A stretch of DNA of 64,000 nt from a virus. Location of the stretch: IMG/VR virus record IMGVR_UViG_3300020477_001012, positions 62,001 through 126,000 of that record; one strand, 5' to 3'. Of the stretch, positions 15,879 to 24,265 are shown one piece after another (the stretch's first letter is position 1; each line of letters opens with the position of its first letter). Below the pieces are notes generated by a model. That model did no database searches and was not told where the DNA came from. It was given only the letters and a program-made list of their open reading frames with translations. The position numbers and the translations under genes were made by a program.

Positions 15879-16946
15879 ATGAATATTGACCACGAAATTA
15901 AATTGGACTTTGATGATGTCTTACTCGTTCCACAGCGATCAAAAGCTGCCAGTAGAAAACAAGTGAATTTAATCCGCAATTTCAAATTCTACCATTCCAG
16001 CAGGAAGTGGAGTGGGGTGCCCGTGATGGCAGCGAACATGGACACAACTGGAACATTTGAGATGGGCAAGTGCCTGTCTAGTCATCTTATAGTAACATGT
16101 ATAAATAAACATTACTCACTAGACGACAGGATACATAACTTTCAAGAACCAGATTATATCTGGTATAGCTTGGGCATTAAAGATAAAGATCTAGATGAGC
16201 TTTTTGATTTTATCGAAAGTACAAGCATTGTGCCCAATCTATGTATTGATGTGGCCAATGGGTACACTGATGATTTTGTGTCATTCTGCGCCTTAGTAAG
16301 GAAAGAATTCAATAATTTAGGCCCAGACTATTCCCCAATCATAATGGCGGGCAATGTGTGTAGCCCAGAAATGGTGCAAGAAATTATTCTGCATGGCGGT
16401 GTAGATATAGTTAAGATTGGCATTGGTCCGGGTTCAGCATGTACTACCAGACTGAAAACAGGCTGTGGTTACCCACAATTATCTTGTATTAGCGAGTGTG
16501 CTTATGCCGCCCACGGCTTAAGGGCTGATTCTGGCAGGCTCGGACTGATTTGTGCCGATGGAGGATGCCGATACGCCGGGGATGTCGCCAAAGCATTTGC
16601 GGCTGGAGCTGACTTCGTAATGCTTGGTGGTATGCTTGCAGGGACCAGTGAGTGTGTTGGAGAGTGGGAATACGACAGAGATGGGTATAAATCCAATTTT
16701 CTATTCTATGGCATGTCATCCGAAAAGGCTCAGGAAAAACATGGGGGTGGATTAAATGGATACCGATCCAGTGAGGGTCGAGTAATGAAAATTCCCTATA
16801 AAGGCCCAGTTGAAAATGTAATAAGAGATACCCTCGGTGGGGTTAGAAGTGCCTGTGCATATACCGGAGCGATTTCTTTAAAGGATTTCTCTAAAACCGC
16901 AAGATTTGTCAGAGTAAACCGAACCCATAACAATCAATCGGTGTGA
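15879..16946 (+). CDS. guaC: GMP reductase
   Basis: A 355-residue TIM-barrel enzyme without CBS domains, the size of GMP reductase (about 347) rather than IMP dehydrogenase (about 490). GuaC signatures are visible: KLDFDDVLLVPQRS, AANMDTTGTFEMG, CIDVANGYTDDF, and the catalytic C188 in GIGPGSACTTR. DGGCRYAGDVAKAF, MLGGMLAG, FYGMSSEKA and GPVENVIRDTLGG follow. It converts GMP to IMP with NADPH. The reverse-direction IMP dehydrogenase is a less likely reading. It sits between the helicase/cupin genes and the primase. A GMP reductase in a phage is unusual and may shift purine pools for replication. Confidence 0.92.
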   Translation: MNIDHEIKLDFDDVLLVPQRSKAASRKQVNLIRNFKFYHSSRKWSGVPVMAANMDTTGTFEMGKCLSSHLIVTCINKHYSLDDRIHNFQEPDYIWYSLGIKDKDLDELFDFIESTSIVPNLCIDVANGYTDDFVSFCALVRKEFNNLGPDYSPIIMAGNVCSPEMVQEIILHGGVDIVKIGIGPGSACTTRLKTGCGYPQLSCISECAYAAHGLRADSGRLGLICADGGCRYAGDVAKAFAAGADFVMLGGMLAGTSECVGEWEYDRDGYKSNFLFYGMSSEKAQEKHGGGLNGYRSSEGRVMKIPYKGPVENVIRDTLGGVRSACAYTGAISLKDFSKTARFVRVNRTHNNQSV

Positions 16947-16947
16947 A

Positions 16948-17973
16948 ATGTACCAACAAAAAACCAAAACCATGTTAGATCTTAATCAGGTTAAACAAAT
17001 CATCTTTGACGATATATGTAAACTTTTAGACGATTTAGATTTGGAATATACCCAAGTTGCAGATAACATATTTATGCGATGTCCAATTCACGAAGGTAGC
17101 GACAATAATCAGGCGGTCTCTATATCTTTGACAAAGAACACATGGAGGTGCTGGACTCGCGGGTGTCACGAACATTATAATACAGATATTTTCGGATTTA
17201 TCAAGGGTGTGCTAGACACAGACTCCTTTTCGGAAGCACTGAAGTATGTATGCGGGTTATATGATGTTAACGGAGCGAGAACCAAAGAACAAAAGAAAGA
17301 CACTGTTAGAGACGACAACTTTAGATGTTTAATGCAAGCTATCCGCGCAAAAAGAGAAGCTAGCACACCGGAGTGGTCTAAAGAGGAAGTAGAAACTTTG
17401 AACAATTCCCCGTATTTTGAGAGCAGAGGTTTTGAGCCAGCAACATTAAAGCATTTCGGAGTAAAAGATTGCTCGGACTCAATGTCTCCTATGAGGCACA
17501 GGTCAATCATACCGATTATTTTTGACGGCGTTAGAGTGGGACACATAGCCAGATCTAACAAGCAATGGTTAACGCCCAAGTATCTATTCTCGGGAGGGTT
17601 AAGAAAAACTGATTACTTATACAACTATGATAATGCAATCTCAGCGGCCCAAAACAAGGTCGCTATGTTTCTAGTCGAGGGTCAGGGGGATGTGTGGAAA
17701 TTGTATGAGTCCGGTGTTTATAATGCAGTTGGACTGTTTGGTAAAGATGTCTCTTCGACACAGCGCACGCTGTTACTCAAAAGCGGAGTAACGACCCTGA
17801 TTATTCTTACAGACAATGATCAGGCGGGTAGAGAATCTAAAATAAAGATTAAAAGAGAGCTGGGTAGGCTGTTTAATTTGGTTTTTCCAAAAATGCACAC
17901 TAAGGATTTGGGAGACATGTCTACCGAACAAATTCACGACCAAATTCTAACAGACTTAAAAGGATGCTACTAA
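16948..17973 (+). CDS. DNA primase (CHC2 zinc finger and Toprim)
   Basis: A 341-residue primase. The N-terminal CHC2-type zinc-binding site uses C45, H48 (CPIHEG), C68 and C73 (WRCWTRGC). A Toprim domain follows, with E in FLVEGQGD and the DND of IILTDNDQAGRE as the metal-binding acidic residues. It synthesises RNA primers for the DnaB/DnaE replisome. It starts just after guaC (1 base) and overlaps the dNMP kinase by 1 base. An internal ATG at 16972 would drop eight residues; there is no strong ribosome-binding site for either. Confidence 0.9.
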   Translation: MYQQKTKTMLDLNQVKQIIFDDICKLLDDLDLEYTQVADNIFMRCPIHEGSDNNQAVSISLTKNTWRCWTRGCHEHYNTDIFGFIKGVLDTDSFSEALKYVCGLYDVNGARTKEQKKDTVRDDNFRCLMQAIRAKREASTPEWSKEEVETLNNSPYFESRGFEPATLKHFGVKDCSDSMSPMRHRSIIPIIFDGVRVGHIARSNKQWLTPKYLFSGGLRKTDYLYNYDNAISAAQNKVAMFLVEGQGDVWKLYESGVYNAVGLFGKDVSSTQRTLLLKSGVTTLIILTDNDQAGRESKIKIKRELGRLFNLVFPKMHTKDLGDMSTEQIHDQILTDLKGCY

Positions 17974-18746
17974 TGAAGATAGTTGGGATAGCAGGAAAGA
18001 AGCAAAGCGGCAAAAACACTACTGCTAATATTCTACACGGGATAGTTCTTAAAGATCAAGGGCTTGTTAGGGACTGCAACATAGACGGCGATGGTAAACT
18101 GGTGATTCTCACCTCAAATAGTCAGGGAGAGGAAGACTGGGGTGAATTTGACGTGACCAGAAAAGATGCTGCGTTCGTTGAGTACGCAGAACACAATATG
18201 TGGCCGCATGTCAAACTGTATAGCTTTGCTGACAATCTGAAACAAATATGTGTAGATCTTTTTAGTATCCCGCCGGAGTGCGCTTGGGGCACTGACGAAC
18301 AAAAGAACCAACCGCAGGAGCACCTACTTTGGGAAAACATGCCTAAAGCCATCAACTCTTCGATGATGAAAAAGCTTTTGCCGCCAGATGCACGGACATC
18401 TCATGGTTGGAAGGAAGGACCAATGACGGCCCGTGAGTTCATGCAGTTCCTTGGTACAGACGTTATGCGTAAAATGTATGAGCCGGTGTGGGTTCAGTCT
18501 TGCGTCAACAAGATTAAGCACGAGCAATCATCCCTTGCTATCGTCGCAGATGTAAGATTTCCGAATGAGGTCGACGCAATCAAAAATGCTGGTGGCTCTG
18601 TGGTTAGATTGAACAGGGCGAACAGGGCGGATAACCACCCTAGCGAAACGGCCTTAGACGACTATGATTTTGACCATTATATTGACAATACGGGTAGCGT
18701 TGACGCATTGATAAGTCAAGTTAAATCATTTCACAAGAAACTATAG
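17973..18746 (+). CDS. deoxynucleoside monophosphate kinase
   Basis: A P-loop kinase with GKKQSGKN near residues 8-15 and a dNMP-kinase-like core (REFMQFLGTDVMRKM, then IVADVRFPNEVDAI). It resembles T4 gp1, which phosphorylates dNMPs produced from host DNA breakdown. I chose the ATG at 17973, overlapping the primase stop, because AAGGA lies about 10 bases upstream. An in-frame ATG at 17964 is too close to that site. The product is 257 residues. It works with RNR and MazG in nucleotide supply. Confidence 0.85.
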   Translation: MKIVGIAGKKQSGKNTTANILHGIVLKDQGLVRDCNIDGDGKLVILTSNSQGEEDWGEFDVTRKDAAFVEYAEHNMWPHVKLYSFADNLKQICVDLFSIPPECAWGTDEQKNQPQEHLLWENMPKAINSSMMKKLLPPDARTSHGWKEGPMTAREFMQFLGTDVMRKMYEPVWVQSCVNKIKHEQSSLAIVADVRFPNEVDAIKNAGGSVVRLNRANRADNHPSETALDDYDFDHYIDNTGSVDALISQVKSFHKKL

Positions 18747-18754
18747 AGGACAAT

Positions 18755-19792
18755 ATGCTAATTACTTATATGCGAAGCTCTAGTTACAATAACTACGACT
18801 CGTGCCAGATGCAGTATTTCATTACTTACGTATTAGGGCATCAGTCAGATAGCGGCAAGAAGGCAGAGCTAGGAACGATAGTTCACAAAGTCATGGAAGT
18901 ATTGGCTGGACTTAAAAAGTTTCAACAAGACAACAAAAGGCGTAAGTACCTAGAAATTGTTGACGACGCCGTTGGAAAGGTACGCACCCACAAAGACAAG
19001 CTGCTGACTGACGAATTAGTAGAAGAACTGCTTGATCTCAGCTTTGATTCCTACACCAAGAACTCAAAACATGCGTGGCGTCCAGCAGATAGGCGGGATG
19101 CCTTGAAATTGACACGCACGGCAATTACCTATAATGATGGAGCTTTTGATCCACGTTTTAGAGACATTGTAGATCCAGAGCCTCATTTTGATATCCCCAT
19201 CGAAGAAGATTGGGCAAAATACAATTACACGCTACCTGACGGAAAAACCGTAGAGGGGCAATTAGCCATAAAAGGAACTATTGACCTTGTGACAAGGGTG
19301 GGTGACGACACAATAGAGGTGATAGACTGGAAAACGGGGATGCGAAAGGACTGGGCTACTGGCGAAGTTAAAACATACGAAAAACTCACTGTAGATCCCC
19401 AGTTGCTATTGTATAACTACGCAATATCCAAGCTGTATCCAGACTACGAACAAGCTATTATGACCATATTTTATATTAAGGACGGCGGTCCATTTAGTAT
19501 GTGTTTTGATAAAAAAGACCAAGAAAAGTTCATGAACATGCTAAAAAATAGGTTTGAAGAGATAAAAGACAATTCAAACCCCCAGACCGTCCCGTGGAGG
19601 GACAATTTTAGGCATCCCAACCACTTCAAATGCTCGAAATGCTGCCATTTTTATAAGAATAATTGGCCAGAAACAAGTCAAAATATGTGTATATTTATAG
19701 AGAAGCACCTACAAAAACATGGACTAGAGGAAACAATTAACCAGTGTACACGTCCGGGCTTTGACATAGGCTTCTACGAGGCCCCGGGATAA
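18755..19792 (+). CDS. RecB/Cas4-like PD-(D/E)XK exonuclease
   Basis: A 345-residue RecB-family nuclease. Motifs in order are SSYNNYDSC with C17, GTIVHKVME (H44), GTIDLV, EVIDWKTG (catalytic D/K) and QLLLYNYAI. The C-terminus has clustered cysteines (C293, C296, C297, C312, C331). Together with C17 these could hold a 4Fe-4S cluster, as in AddB and Cas4-like nucleases. It probably resects DNA ends for the recombinase. It starts 8 bases after the dNMP kinase; AGAGGA precedes the ATG. Confidence 0.85.
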   Translation: MLITYMRSSSYNNYDSCQMQYFITYVLGHQSDSGKKAELGTIVHKVMEVLAGLKKFQQDNKRRKYLEIVDDAVGKVRTHKDKLLTDELVEELLDLSFDSYTKNSKHAWRPADRRDALKLTRTAITYNDGAFDPRFRDIVDPEPHFDIPIEEDWAKYNYTLPDGKTVEGQLAIKGTIDLVTRVGDDTIEVIDWKTGMRKDWATGEVKTYEKLTVDPQLLLYNYAISKLYPDYEQAIMTIFYIKDGGPFSMCFDKKDQEKFMNMLKNRFEEIKDNSNPQTVPWRDNFRHPNHFKCSKCCHFYKNNWPETSQNMCIFIEKHLQKHGLEETINQCTRPGFDIGFYEAPG

Positions 19793-19811
19793 AACCATGA
19801 AGGAGTTTAAC

Positions 19812-20756
19812 ATGGATCGCAGCGGAAAACGATTTTTGACGGGAATCTTAACGGCGGCTCTCATTTTTTCTAGTATGACTGTGTCCTACGCCCAGAATGT
19901 GGCCCAGCATCTTCAAGATGTAAGCGTGACCATTAAGTCAGGATTTGCTGAAGGCTCTGGAGTACTGATAACAAGAGAGCTAACAGCAAAAGACAACGAG
20001 AAGATCAAGGTTAATTTTGTCGTGACATGCGCCCACGTTATCGACAATCTCCGATCTACGCGCCAAGTCATTGAAAACGGCAGGCCCAAAACTGTTGTCG
20101 AGTTCAAAGACGCTCAAATTGTTAAAGAGTTGGTGGAGAATGGCAGAAAAGTGGGCGAACTCAAAATGGACGCCAAAGTTATTATGTACTCTGATGCGGA
20201 AGAGGGAGAAGACCTTGCCCTCCTCATGGTGCGGAAAAGAGGTTTTGTTGCCGCAAATACAGAGTTCTACTTAGAAGGCAAGCCTGTTGAAATTGGTACT
20301 GACCTATTTCATGTGGGAAGCCTACTTGGCCAGTCCGGGGCAAATTCGATGACGGCGGGCATAATGTCTCAAGTTGGTAGAGTTCTAAACTTAGGCTCTG
20401 GTGGAGGCACCGTCTTCGACCAAACTACAGTAACCGCATTCCCCGGATCTTCCGGTGGTGGTGTATTTCTCACAGACGGTAAGTATGTGGGAATGCTCGT
20501 GCGCGGAGCTGGCGAAACATTCAACTTGATTGTACCTGTACGCCGCATGCAATCTTGGGTCGAAGCCCGTGGCGCTGGGTGGGTGCTTGATCCCAAATCA
20601 AAAATGCCCACTTTAGAAGAAATTAAAAAAATAGACGTGGAAAATGATTCCGGCTCAAGTAAAACACAAAGCAAGGATGCCAAGTCGTTTCCACACCTTA
20701 TTAGAATCACTAAACCTACAGAAAACAAATCTGAAAAGATTGAGGAGAAGAAGTAG
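19812..20756 (+). CDS. secreted trypsin-like serine protease
   Basis: I chose the ATG at 19812 because AAGGAG lies 6-7 bases upstream; an ATG at 19797 has no such site. The 314-residue product has a Sec signal peptide (about residues 5-27, likely cut after VSYA) and an S1/DegP-like catalytic triad: H75 (VTCAHVI), D134 (EGEDLALL) and S214 (PGSSGGGVF). No PDZ domain follows; the C-terminus is a polar, Lys/Ser-rich tail. It would act outside the cytoplasm of the infected cell, in the periplasm or on the surface. The next gene also carries an export signal. It could process envelope proteins late in infection or modify receptors; this is inference. Confidence 0.88.
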   Translation: MDRSGKRFLTGILTAALIFSSMTVSYAQNVAQHLQDVSVTIKSGFAEGSGVLITRELTAKDNEKIKVNFVVTCAHVIDNLRSTRQVIENGRPKTVVEFKDAQIVKELVENGRKVGELKMDAKVIMYSDAEEGEDLALLMVRKRGFVAANTEFYLEGKPVEIGTDLFHVGSLLGQSGANSMTAGIMSQVGRVLNLGSGGGTVFDQTTVTAFPGSSGGGVFLTDGKYVGMLVRGAGETFNLIVPVRRMQSWVEARGAGWVLDPKSKMPTLEEIKKIDVENDSGSSKTQSKDAKSFPHLIRITKPTENKSEKIEEKK

Positions 20757-20758
20757 TC

Positions 20759-22000
20759 ATGTTGCAGGTTAATTTTAACAGACGAGATTTTATCAAAACT
20801 GGCGCTCTTGGCGGCTTAAGCTATATGCCGTTCTCTGACGTGGCTTTTGCTCAAGAGGCCATAGTTCCAAACAACAAGTCTGTCGTGTGGCTGTGGCTTG
20901 GGGGTGGTCCTACCCAGTTTGAGACTTTCCACGCCCCCACAGACGCCGTACCAGACCCGTACAAGCCCGTTGCTGGTATGGTGCGTCATCCTAACGGGTT
21001 GGCTTTTGGTGGCTTGTTCAAGGAGCTAATCAAGCGTGGGGACCATCTCACAGCAGTTAATTCTTTTTCTCACGGGGATTCTTCACACCGTCAAGCTACC
21101 CATTGGATGATGACGGGACACCGTAACCCCAAACGAGAAAATACTGCGAACTCTGAGTTCCCGGGTCACGGGGCTATTGTTTCTTCGGTGTTTGGTTCCA
21201 ACGATCCTTCTAATGGTATGCCAGCTTACGTTAAGCAGGGTAAAATTGAAGGTGAGCAGCCTACGTTCTTGGGTGGGGCGCATAAGCCGTTTGACCCCTC
21301 TAACAAAGAGAACTTAGCCCCCCGCATTGCGCTTGCGAGATTTCAGAATCGTAAAGATCTCTTAAGTGCATTTGATCAGGGCAGGGTTGTGTCCAGTGAG
21401 GCCGAGTCTTTTGTACGTATTGGGGATCAGGCATATAACGTTATCTTGGGAAATGCCAAGAATGCGTTTGACCTTGAAAAGGAAAAGCCTGCAACCAGAG
21501 AAAGATATGGCAAGGGTGGCATTGGGGATCAAATGCTGCTTGCTAGACGACTGGCTCAGTTTGGCACCAAGTTTATTACTGTTCACTATGGTGGGTGGGA
21601 TATGCATGGCAATATCGCCAATGCCCTCAAGGGCAGAGTTCCTCCCCTCGACAAGGCCATTTCCGCCTTTGTGGATGATATCTATGATAGCGGGCTGTCT
21701 GACGACGTGCTTTTGGTGGTGACAGGTGAATTTGGCAGGACACGCCTGAATGGAAATGCTGGTAGGGATCACTGGCCATCTATCACCCCCATGCTTCTGT
21801 CTGGCGGAAGCTATGATCACGGCAGGGTTATTGGCAAATCGGATAAGGCGTATTATCCCACTGAAGCCAAGGTTATGCCTATTGACTTGGCGGCCACGAT
21901 GTTCGACCATTTTGGGATTGACCCCAAGATACAGAAGGTTGACCAAGCGGGCAGACCAAGATACCTCTTGGATGGAGATGGTAAACCAATCCTGTCATGA
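20759..22000 (+). CDS. DUF1501 protein with Tat signal
   Basis: A 413-residue member of DUF1501, a family placed in the alkaline phosphatase/sulfatase fold class. The N-terminus has a twin-arginine-type signal (NRRDFIKTGALGGLS) ending near VAFAQ. Family stretches include VWLWLGGGPTQFETF, FSHGDSSHRQATHWMMTG, HYGGWDMHG and VTGEFGRTRLNGNAGRDHW. The biochemical activity of DUF1501 is not established. It is very common in Planctomycetota and related bacteria and unusual in phages, so it was probably taken from a host. Arg codons include more CGT than its neighbours use. It starts 2 bases after the protease gene and overlaps the cytidylyltransferase by 4. Confidence 0.88.
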   Translation: MLQVNFNRRDFIKTGALGGLSYMPFSDVAFAQEAIVPNNKSVVWLWLGGGPTQFETFHAPTDAVPDPYKPVAGMVRHPNGLAFGGLFKELIKRGDHLTAVNSFSHGDSSHRQATHWMMTGHRNPKRENTANSEFPGHGAIVSSVFGSNDPSNGMPAYVKQGKIEGEQPTFLGGAHKPFDPSNKENLAPRIALARFQNRKDLLSAFDQGRVVSSEAESFVRIGDQAYNVILGNAKNAFDLEKEKPATRERYGKGGIGDQMLLARRLAQFGTKFITVHYGGWDMHGNIANALKGRVPPLDKAISAFVDDIYDSGLSDDVLLVVTGEFGRTRLNGNAGRDHWPSITPMLLSGGSYDHGRVIGKSDKAYYPTEAKVMPIDLAATMFDHFGIDPKIQKVDQAGRPRYLLDGDGKPILS

Positions 22001-22500
22001 AATACCAAACGGGTTTTATAGCTGGATGTTTTGATTTAATACATCCCGGCTATGTTTCAGCTCTCAAGGAGGCAAAGTCGGTGTGCAATCGACTTGTGGT
22101 TGGATTGCATAGCGACCCCTCCATAGAGCGACCCGAAAAGGCAAGACCCATATTGTCAATGGAGGAAAGAACGGAAACACTTCTGGCCCTTAAATATGTA
22201 GATGAAATTAAACCCTATGATCTAGAGCAAGACTTGCTCGAAATACTGAAGTCAGACGACCCAAGAATTGACGTGAGGTTCTTGGGAGATGACTACAAAA
22301 CCAAGGTTGGCTACACTGGATGTGAACTGGGTATTGATGTTCATTTTATCCCAAGGGGACACGGTTGGTCAGCAACGCTTTTGCGTAAAAAGATCATGGA
22401 CACTCGACCCAAAAAATGGTCAGACTCACAGGTTCAAGGATGGTTCGATTGTTGCTATAGTCCAAGCAGTAAAACTCAAGACAAAACTAGGAGGACGTAA
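21997..22500 (+). CDS. cytidylyltransferase, glycerol-3-phosphate type
   Basis: A 167-residue nucleotidyltransferase of the TagD/RfaE fold. The N-terminal GCFDLIHPGYVSALKEAK carries the HxGH-type motif, here HPGY rather than HIGH, and the C-terminal WSATLLRKKI matches the second substrate loop. Enzymes of this type make CDP-glycerol or ADP/CDP-activated sugars for envelope polymers. The altered last histidine makes activity uncertain. It overlaps its neighbours on both sides. It may feed the glycan island, though it lies 9 kb upstream. Confidence 0.75.
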   Translation: MKYQTGFIAGCFDLIHPGYVSALKEAKSVCNRLVVGLHSDPSIERPEKARPILSMEERTETLLALKYVDEIKPYDLEQDLLEILKSDDPRIDVRFLGDDYKTKVGYTGCELGIDVHFIPRGHGWSATLLRKKIMDTRPKKWSDSQVQGWFDCCYSPSSKTQDKTRRT

Positions 22501-22829
22501 TGATTAAACAGATTGTAGTATCCGGCTTACTTGTCTTCATGTGTTGTACCTCCGTGAGTAAAGCGGAAGCACCACCAGAACCAGCGCAAAAAGTGTTACC
22601 CGTAGCAGTACGTCGGCAACTAGTACACGAACGGGCTGCCAGAGAGGCGGAAGCCCGCCGAATGAGGTTAAGGGCGCAAAGAAACGCCAATTTCTTCCGT
22701 CCTCGACCCAGACCCATGTCGTCTTACTATAACTATCGTAGATATTCATATCATTACAGGTATCGCTATTACAATCAGCAGCTTTTTTATCCACGCCGCA
22801 CTGGCGTGTATCTGTATTTTAGGTTTTAA
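22500..22829 (+). CDS. small exported Arg/Tyr-rich protein (109 aa)
   Basis: It starts with a Sec-like signal peptide (IKQIVVSGLLVFMCCTSVSKAEA), with cleavage likely near KAEA. The mature part is highly basic, with an Arg/Ala helical stretch (RAAREAEARRMRLRAQRN), then a Pro/Arg segment and a Tyr/Arg-rich tail (NYRRYSYHYRYRYYN). No family is recognised. Composition suggests binding to anionic polymer (membrane, nucleic acid or polysaccharide). It shares the exported-protein block with the protease and DUF1501 genes. Confidence 0.65.
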   Translation: MIKQIVVSGLLVFMCCTSVSKAEAPPEPAQKVLPVAVRRQLVHERAAREAEARRMRLRAQRNANFFRPRPRPMSSYYNYRRYSYHYRYRYYNQQLFYPRRTGVYLYFRF

Positions 22830-22846
22830 CTTTAGGGGAATATAAG

Positions 22847-23245
22847 ATGCCTATCCCATCCAAGAAGGGTAAAGAAGACCCCAAGGGGTTTATGTCTCGA
22901 TGCATGAGTAGTGAAGTCATGCAACGGGAATACCCAGATCAAAAGCAGCGTACAGCCATTTGTATGAGCAAGGCTTGTGAGGATTTGAGTTATGTTGAAT
23001 CCGCAGGCTTTCAATTGTGGTATGAGTCCACAGGTGACGACAAGGCTGGATATCCCCCTAACTGTAAAGATGGGTACACAGAAAAGGACGGCAAGTGCGT
23101 ACCCTTGGGTGACCACCTTCACAAAGAAGATAAATCTGACGCCAAAACCTACCGGTATCAAGACCCCAAAACTGGGGAAATTTATAATTACAGGCAGCCG
23201 GGAATTTATAGGAAAAACGGCAGAGTCTTAATTCCTGTTAGATAG
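22847..23245 (+). CDS. phage protein with CMSxEVM-type N-terminus (132 aa)
   Basis: The N-terminus (FMSRCMSSEVMQREYPD, then QKQRTAICMSKAC) matches a short domain seen in many phage genomes, often near head-maturation genes, in which small Cys and Arg residues are conserved. A CKDGYTEKDGKCVPLGDH segment and a Tyr-rich C-terminus (YRYQDPKTGEIYNYRQPG) follow. The function is unknown. AGGGGAATATAAG precedes the ATG. It has no signal peptide, unlike the gene before it. Confidence 0.65.
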   Translation: MPIPSKKGKEDPKGFMSRCMSSEVMQREYPDQKQRTAICMSKACEDLSYVESAGFQLWYESTGDDKAGYPPNCKDGYTEKDGKCVPLGDHLHKEDKSDAKTYRYQDPKTGEIYNYRQPGIYRKNGRVLIPVR

Positions 23246-23257
23246 GGTTGAGGCAGA

Positions 23258-24265
23258 ATGCAGAAGCTAGACACTTCACAGTGCGTATGTATCCAATCTG
23301 GGTTTTGCCCAATCTTCCAAAAGATAATGGATGGCACCAATCTGAAGTGGTGTCAGAACGCAAGTGAAGAAGAAAGAGAAATATACAAAGAGTCCTACAG
23401 AGGTCCAATACCATTCACCCCTGAAGTGGACCGCTTTCTCCATCAGTATGACTGCGCAGAAGAAGTGGAGACGCTGCCCAAAACAGAGATAGCAATTCTT
23501 GGGCACAGCCCGAAGCAGTTTGACACTATATCGGATCGCCCTTATCTTAAAAAGGTATACCTAGACGACCTTGATCTAGGTAAATACCATAAAAGGTTCC
23601 AGTCCAACTACTTCTCAGAAAGTAGAGCTTTCTTGTGTGACGACCTGTTTGATGACGGTGTAGAATACGTTGGGGTCGCCACCGCCTCTTGGAACATAAA
23701 GTATCAAGGGTTGAACCCTATTGATAATTTTCACAACTGGTGTTCGGCCAAGGCCATGTTCCGCTCCAAGAGAGACAACGTTTTACTCTGCGCGGACACA
23801 AATAGCACGCTTGCTTGGTTTGGAAAATATACCGATGAGAAAAACATAGACAAGCACTCTAGCCCCTTCTGGGCAAATTTTCACAACGATAATCATGTCT
23901 TCAAAAGCTTAGGGTTTAGCATCACCCAAATGAAGTTGATTTGGAGGCTTCTCCAATCTTTAAAACTGTCTTTGAGTAGTCGCCCCACAGCGAACTCCCA
24001 TCAGTTTATATGTCACAGAAATTTATACAATAGGTATATTAAATTCTTCAGAGAAAAAGAAATACTCCCCAGAGTAACCAACCTTTGGAAGAGGCACGAC
24101 ATGGTGACCCACAACCCCCACACTGACACTAGGCCGGTAGGGTATGTGATAGAGTGTATATCCATGATGTGGCTCAATTCTCAGGAGGACGTATTAGTGA
24201 TACCAAATGAGGTACGAGCAGGTGCATGGTCTTTTGGCTCATCCCCAGAGCGAGATAAAGAATGA
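23258..24265 (+). CDS. glycosyltransferase-like protein, paralogue A
   Basis: A 335-residue protein, paralogous to the next gene. The shared core runs from IAILGHSPKQFDTI through LKKVYLDDLDLGKYH, SRAFLCDDLFDDGVEYVG and TASWNIK to a C-terminal YVIECISMMWL. This layout recalls DUF4422-type capsular glycosyltransferases, but the match is not firm. This copy has an extra N-terminal Cys cluster (CVCIQSGFC, then WCQNAS) absent from its partner, which could bind a metal. The tandem pair precedes UDP-galactopyranose mutase, so a sugar role is plausible. Confidence 0.55.
   Translation: MQKLDTSQCVCIQSGFCPIFQKIMDGTNLKWCQNASEEEREIYKESYRGPIPFTPEVDRFLHQYDCAEEVETLPKTEIAILGHSPKQFDTISDRPYLKKVYLDDLDLGKYHKRFQSNYFSESRAFLCDDLFDDGVEYVGVATASWNIKYQGLNPIDNFHNWCSAKAMFRSKRDNVLLCADTNSTLAWFGKYTDEKNIDKHSSPFWANFHNDNHVFKSLGFSITQMKLIWRLLQSLKLSLSSRPTANSHQFICHRNLYNRYIKFFREKEILPRVTNLWKRHDMVTHNPHTDTRPVGYVIECISMMWLNSQEDVLVIPNEVRAGAWSFGSSPERDKE

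Noticed and set aside
15879-16946. IMP dehydrogenase instead of GMP reductase
   Set aside because: No CBS domains, the length fits GuaC, and motifs such as GPVENVIRDTLGG and MLGGMLAG are GuaC-type.
18613-18632. Nine-base tandem repeat (AACAGGGCG twice)
   Set aside because: It lies within the coding region for RANRA in the dNMP kinase and stays in frame; probably a small duplication without regulatory meaning.
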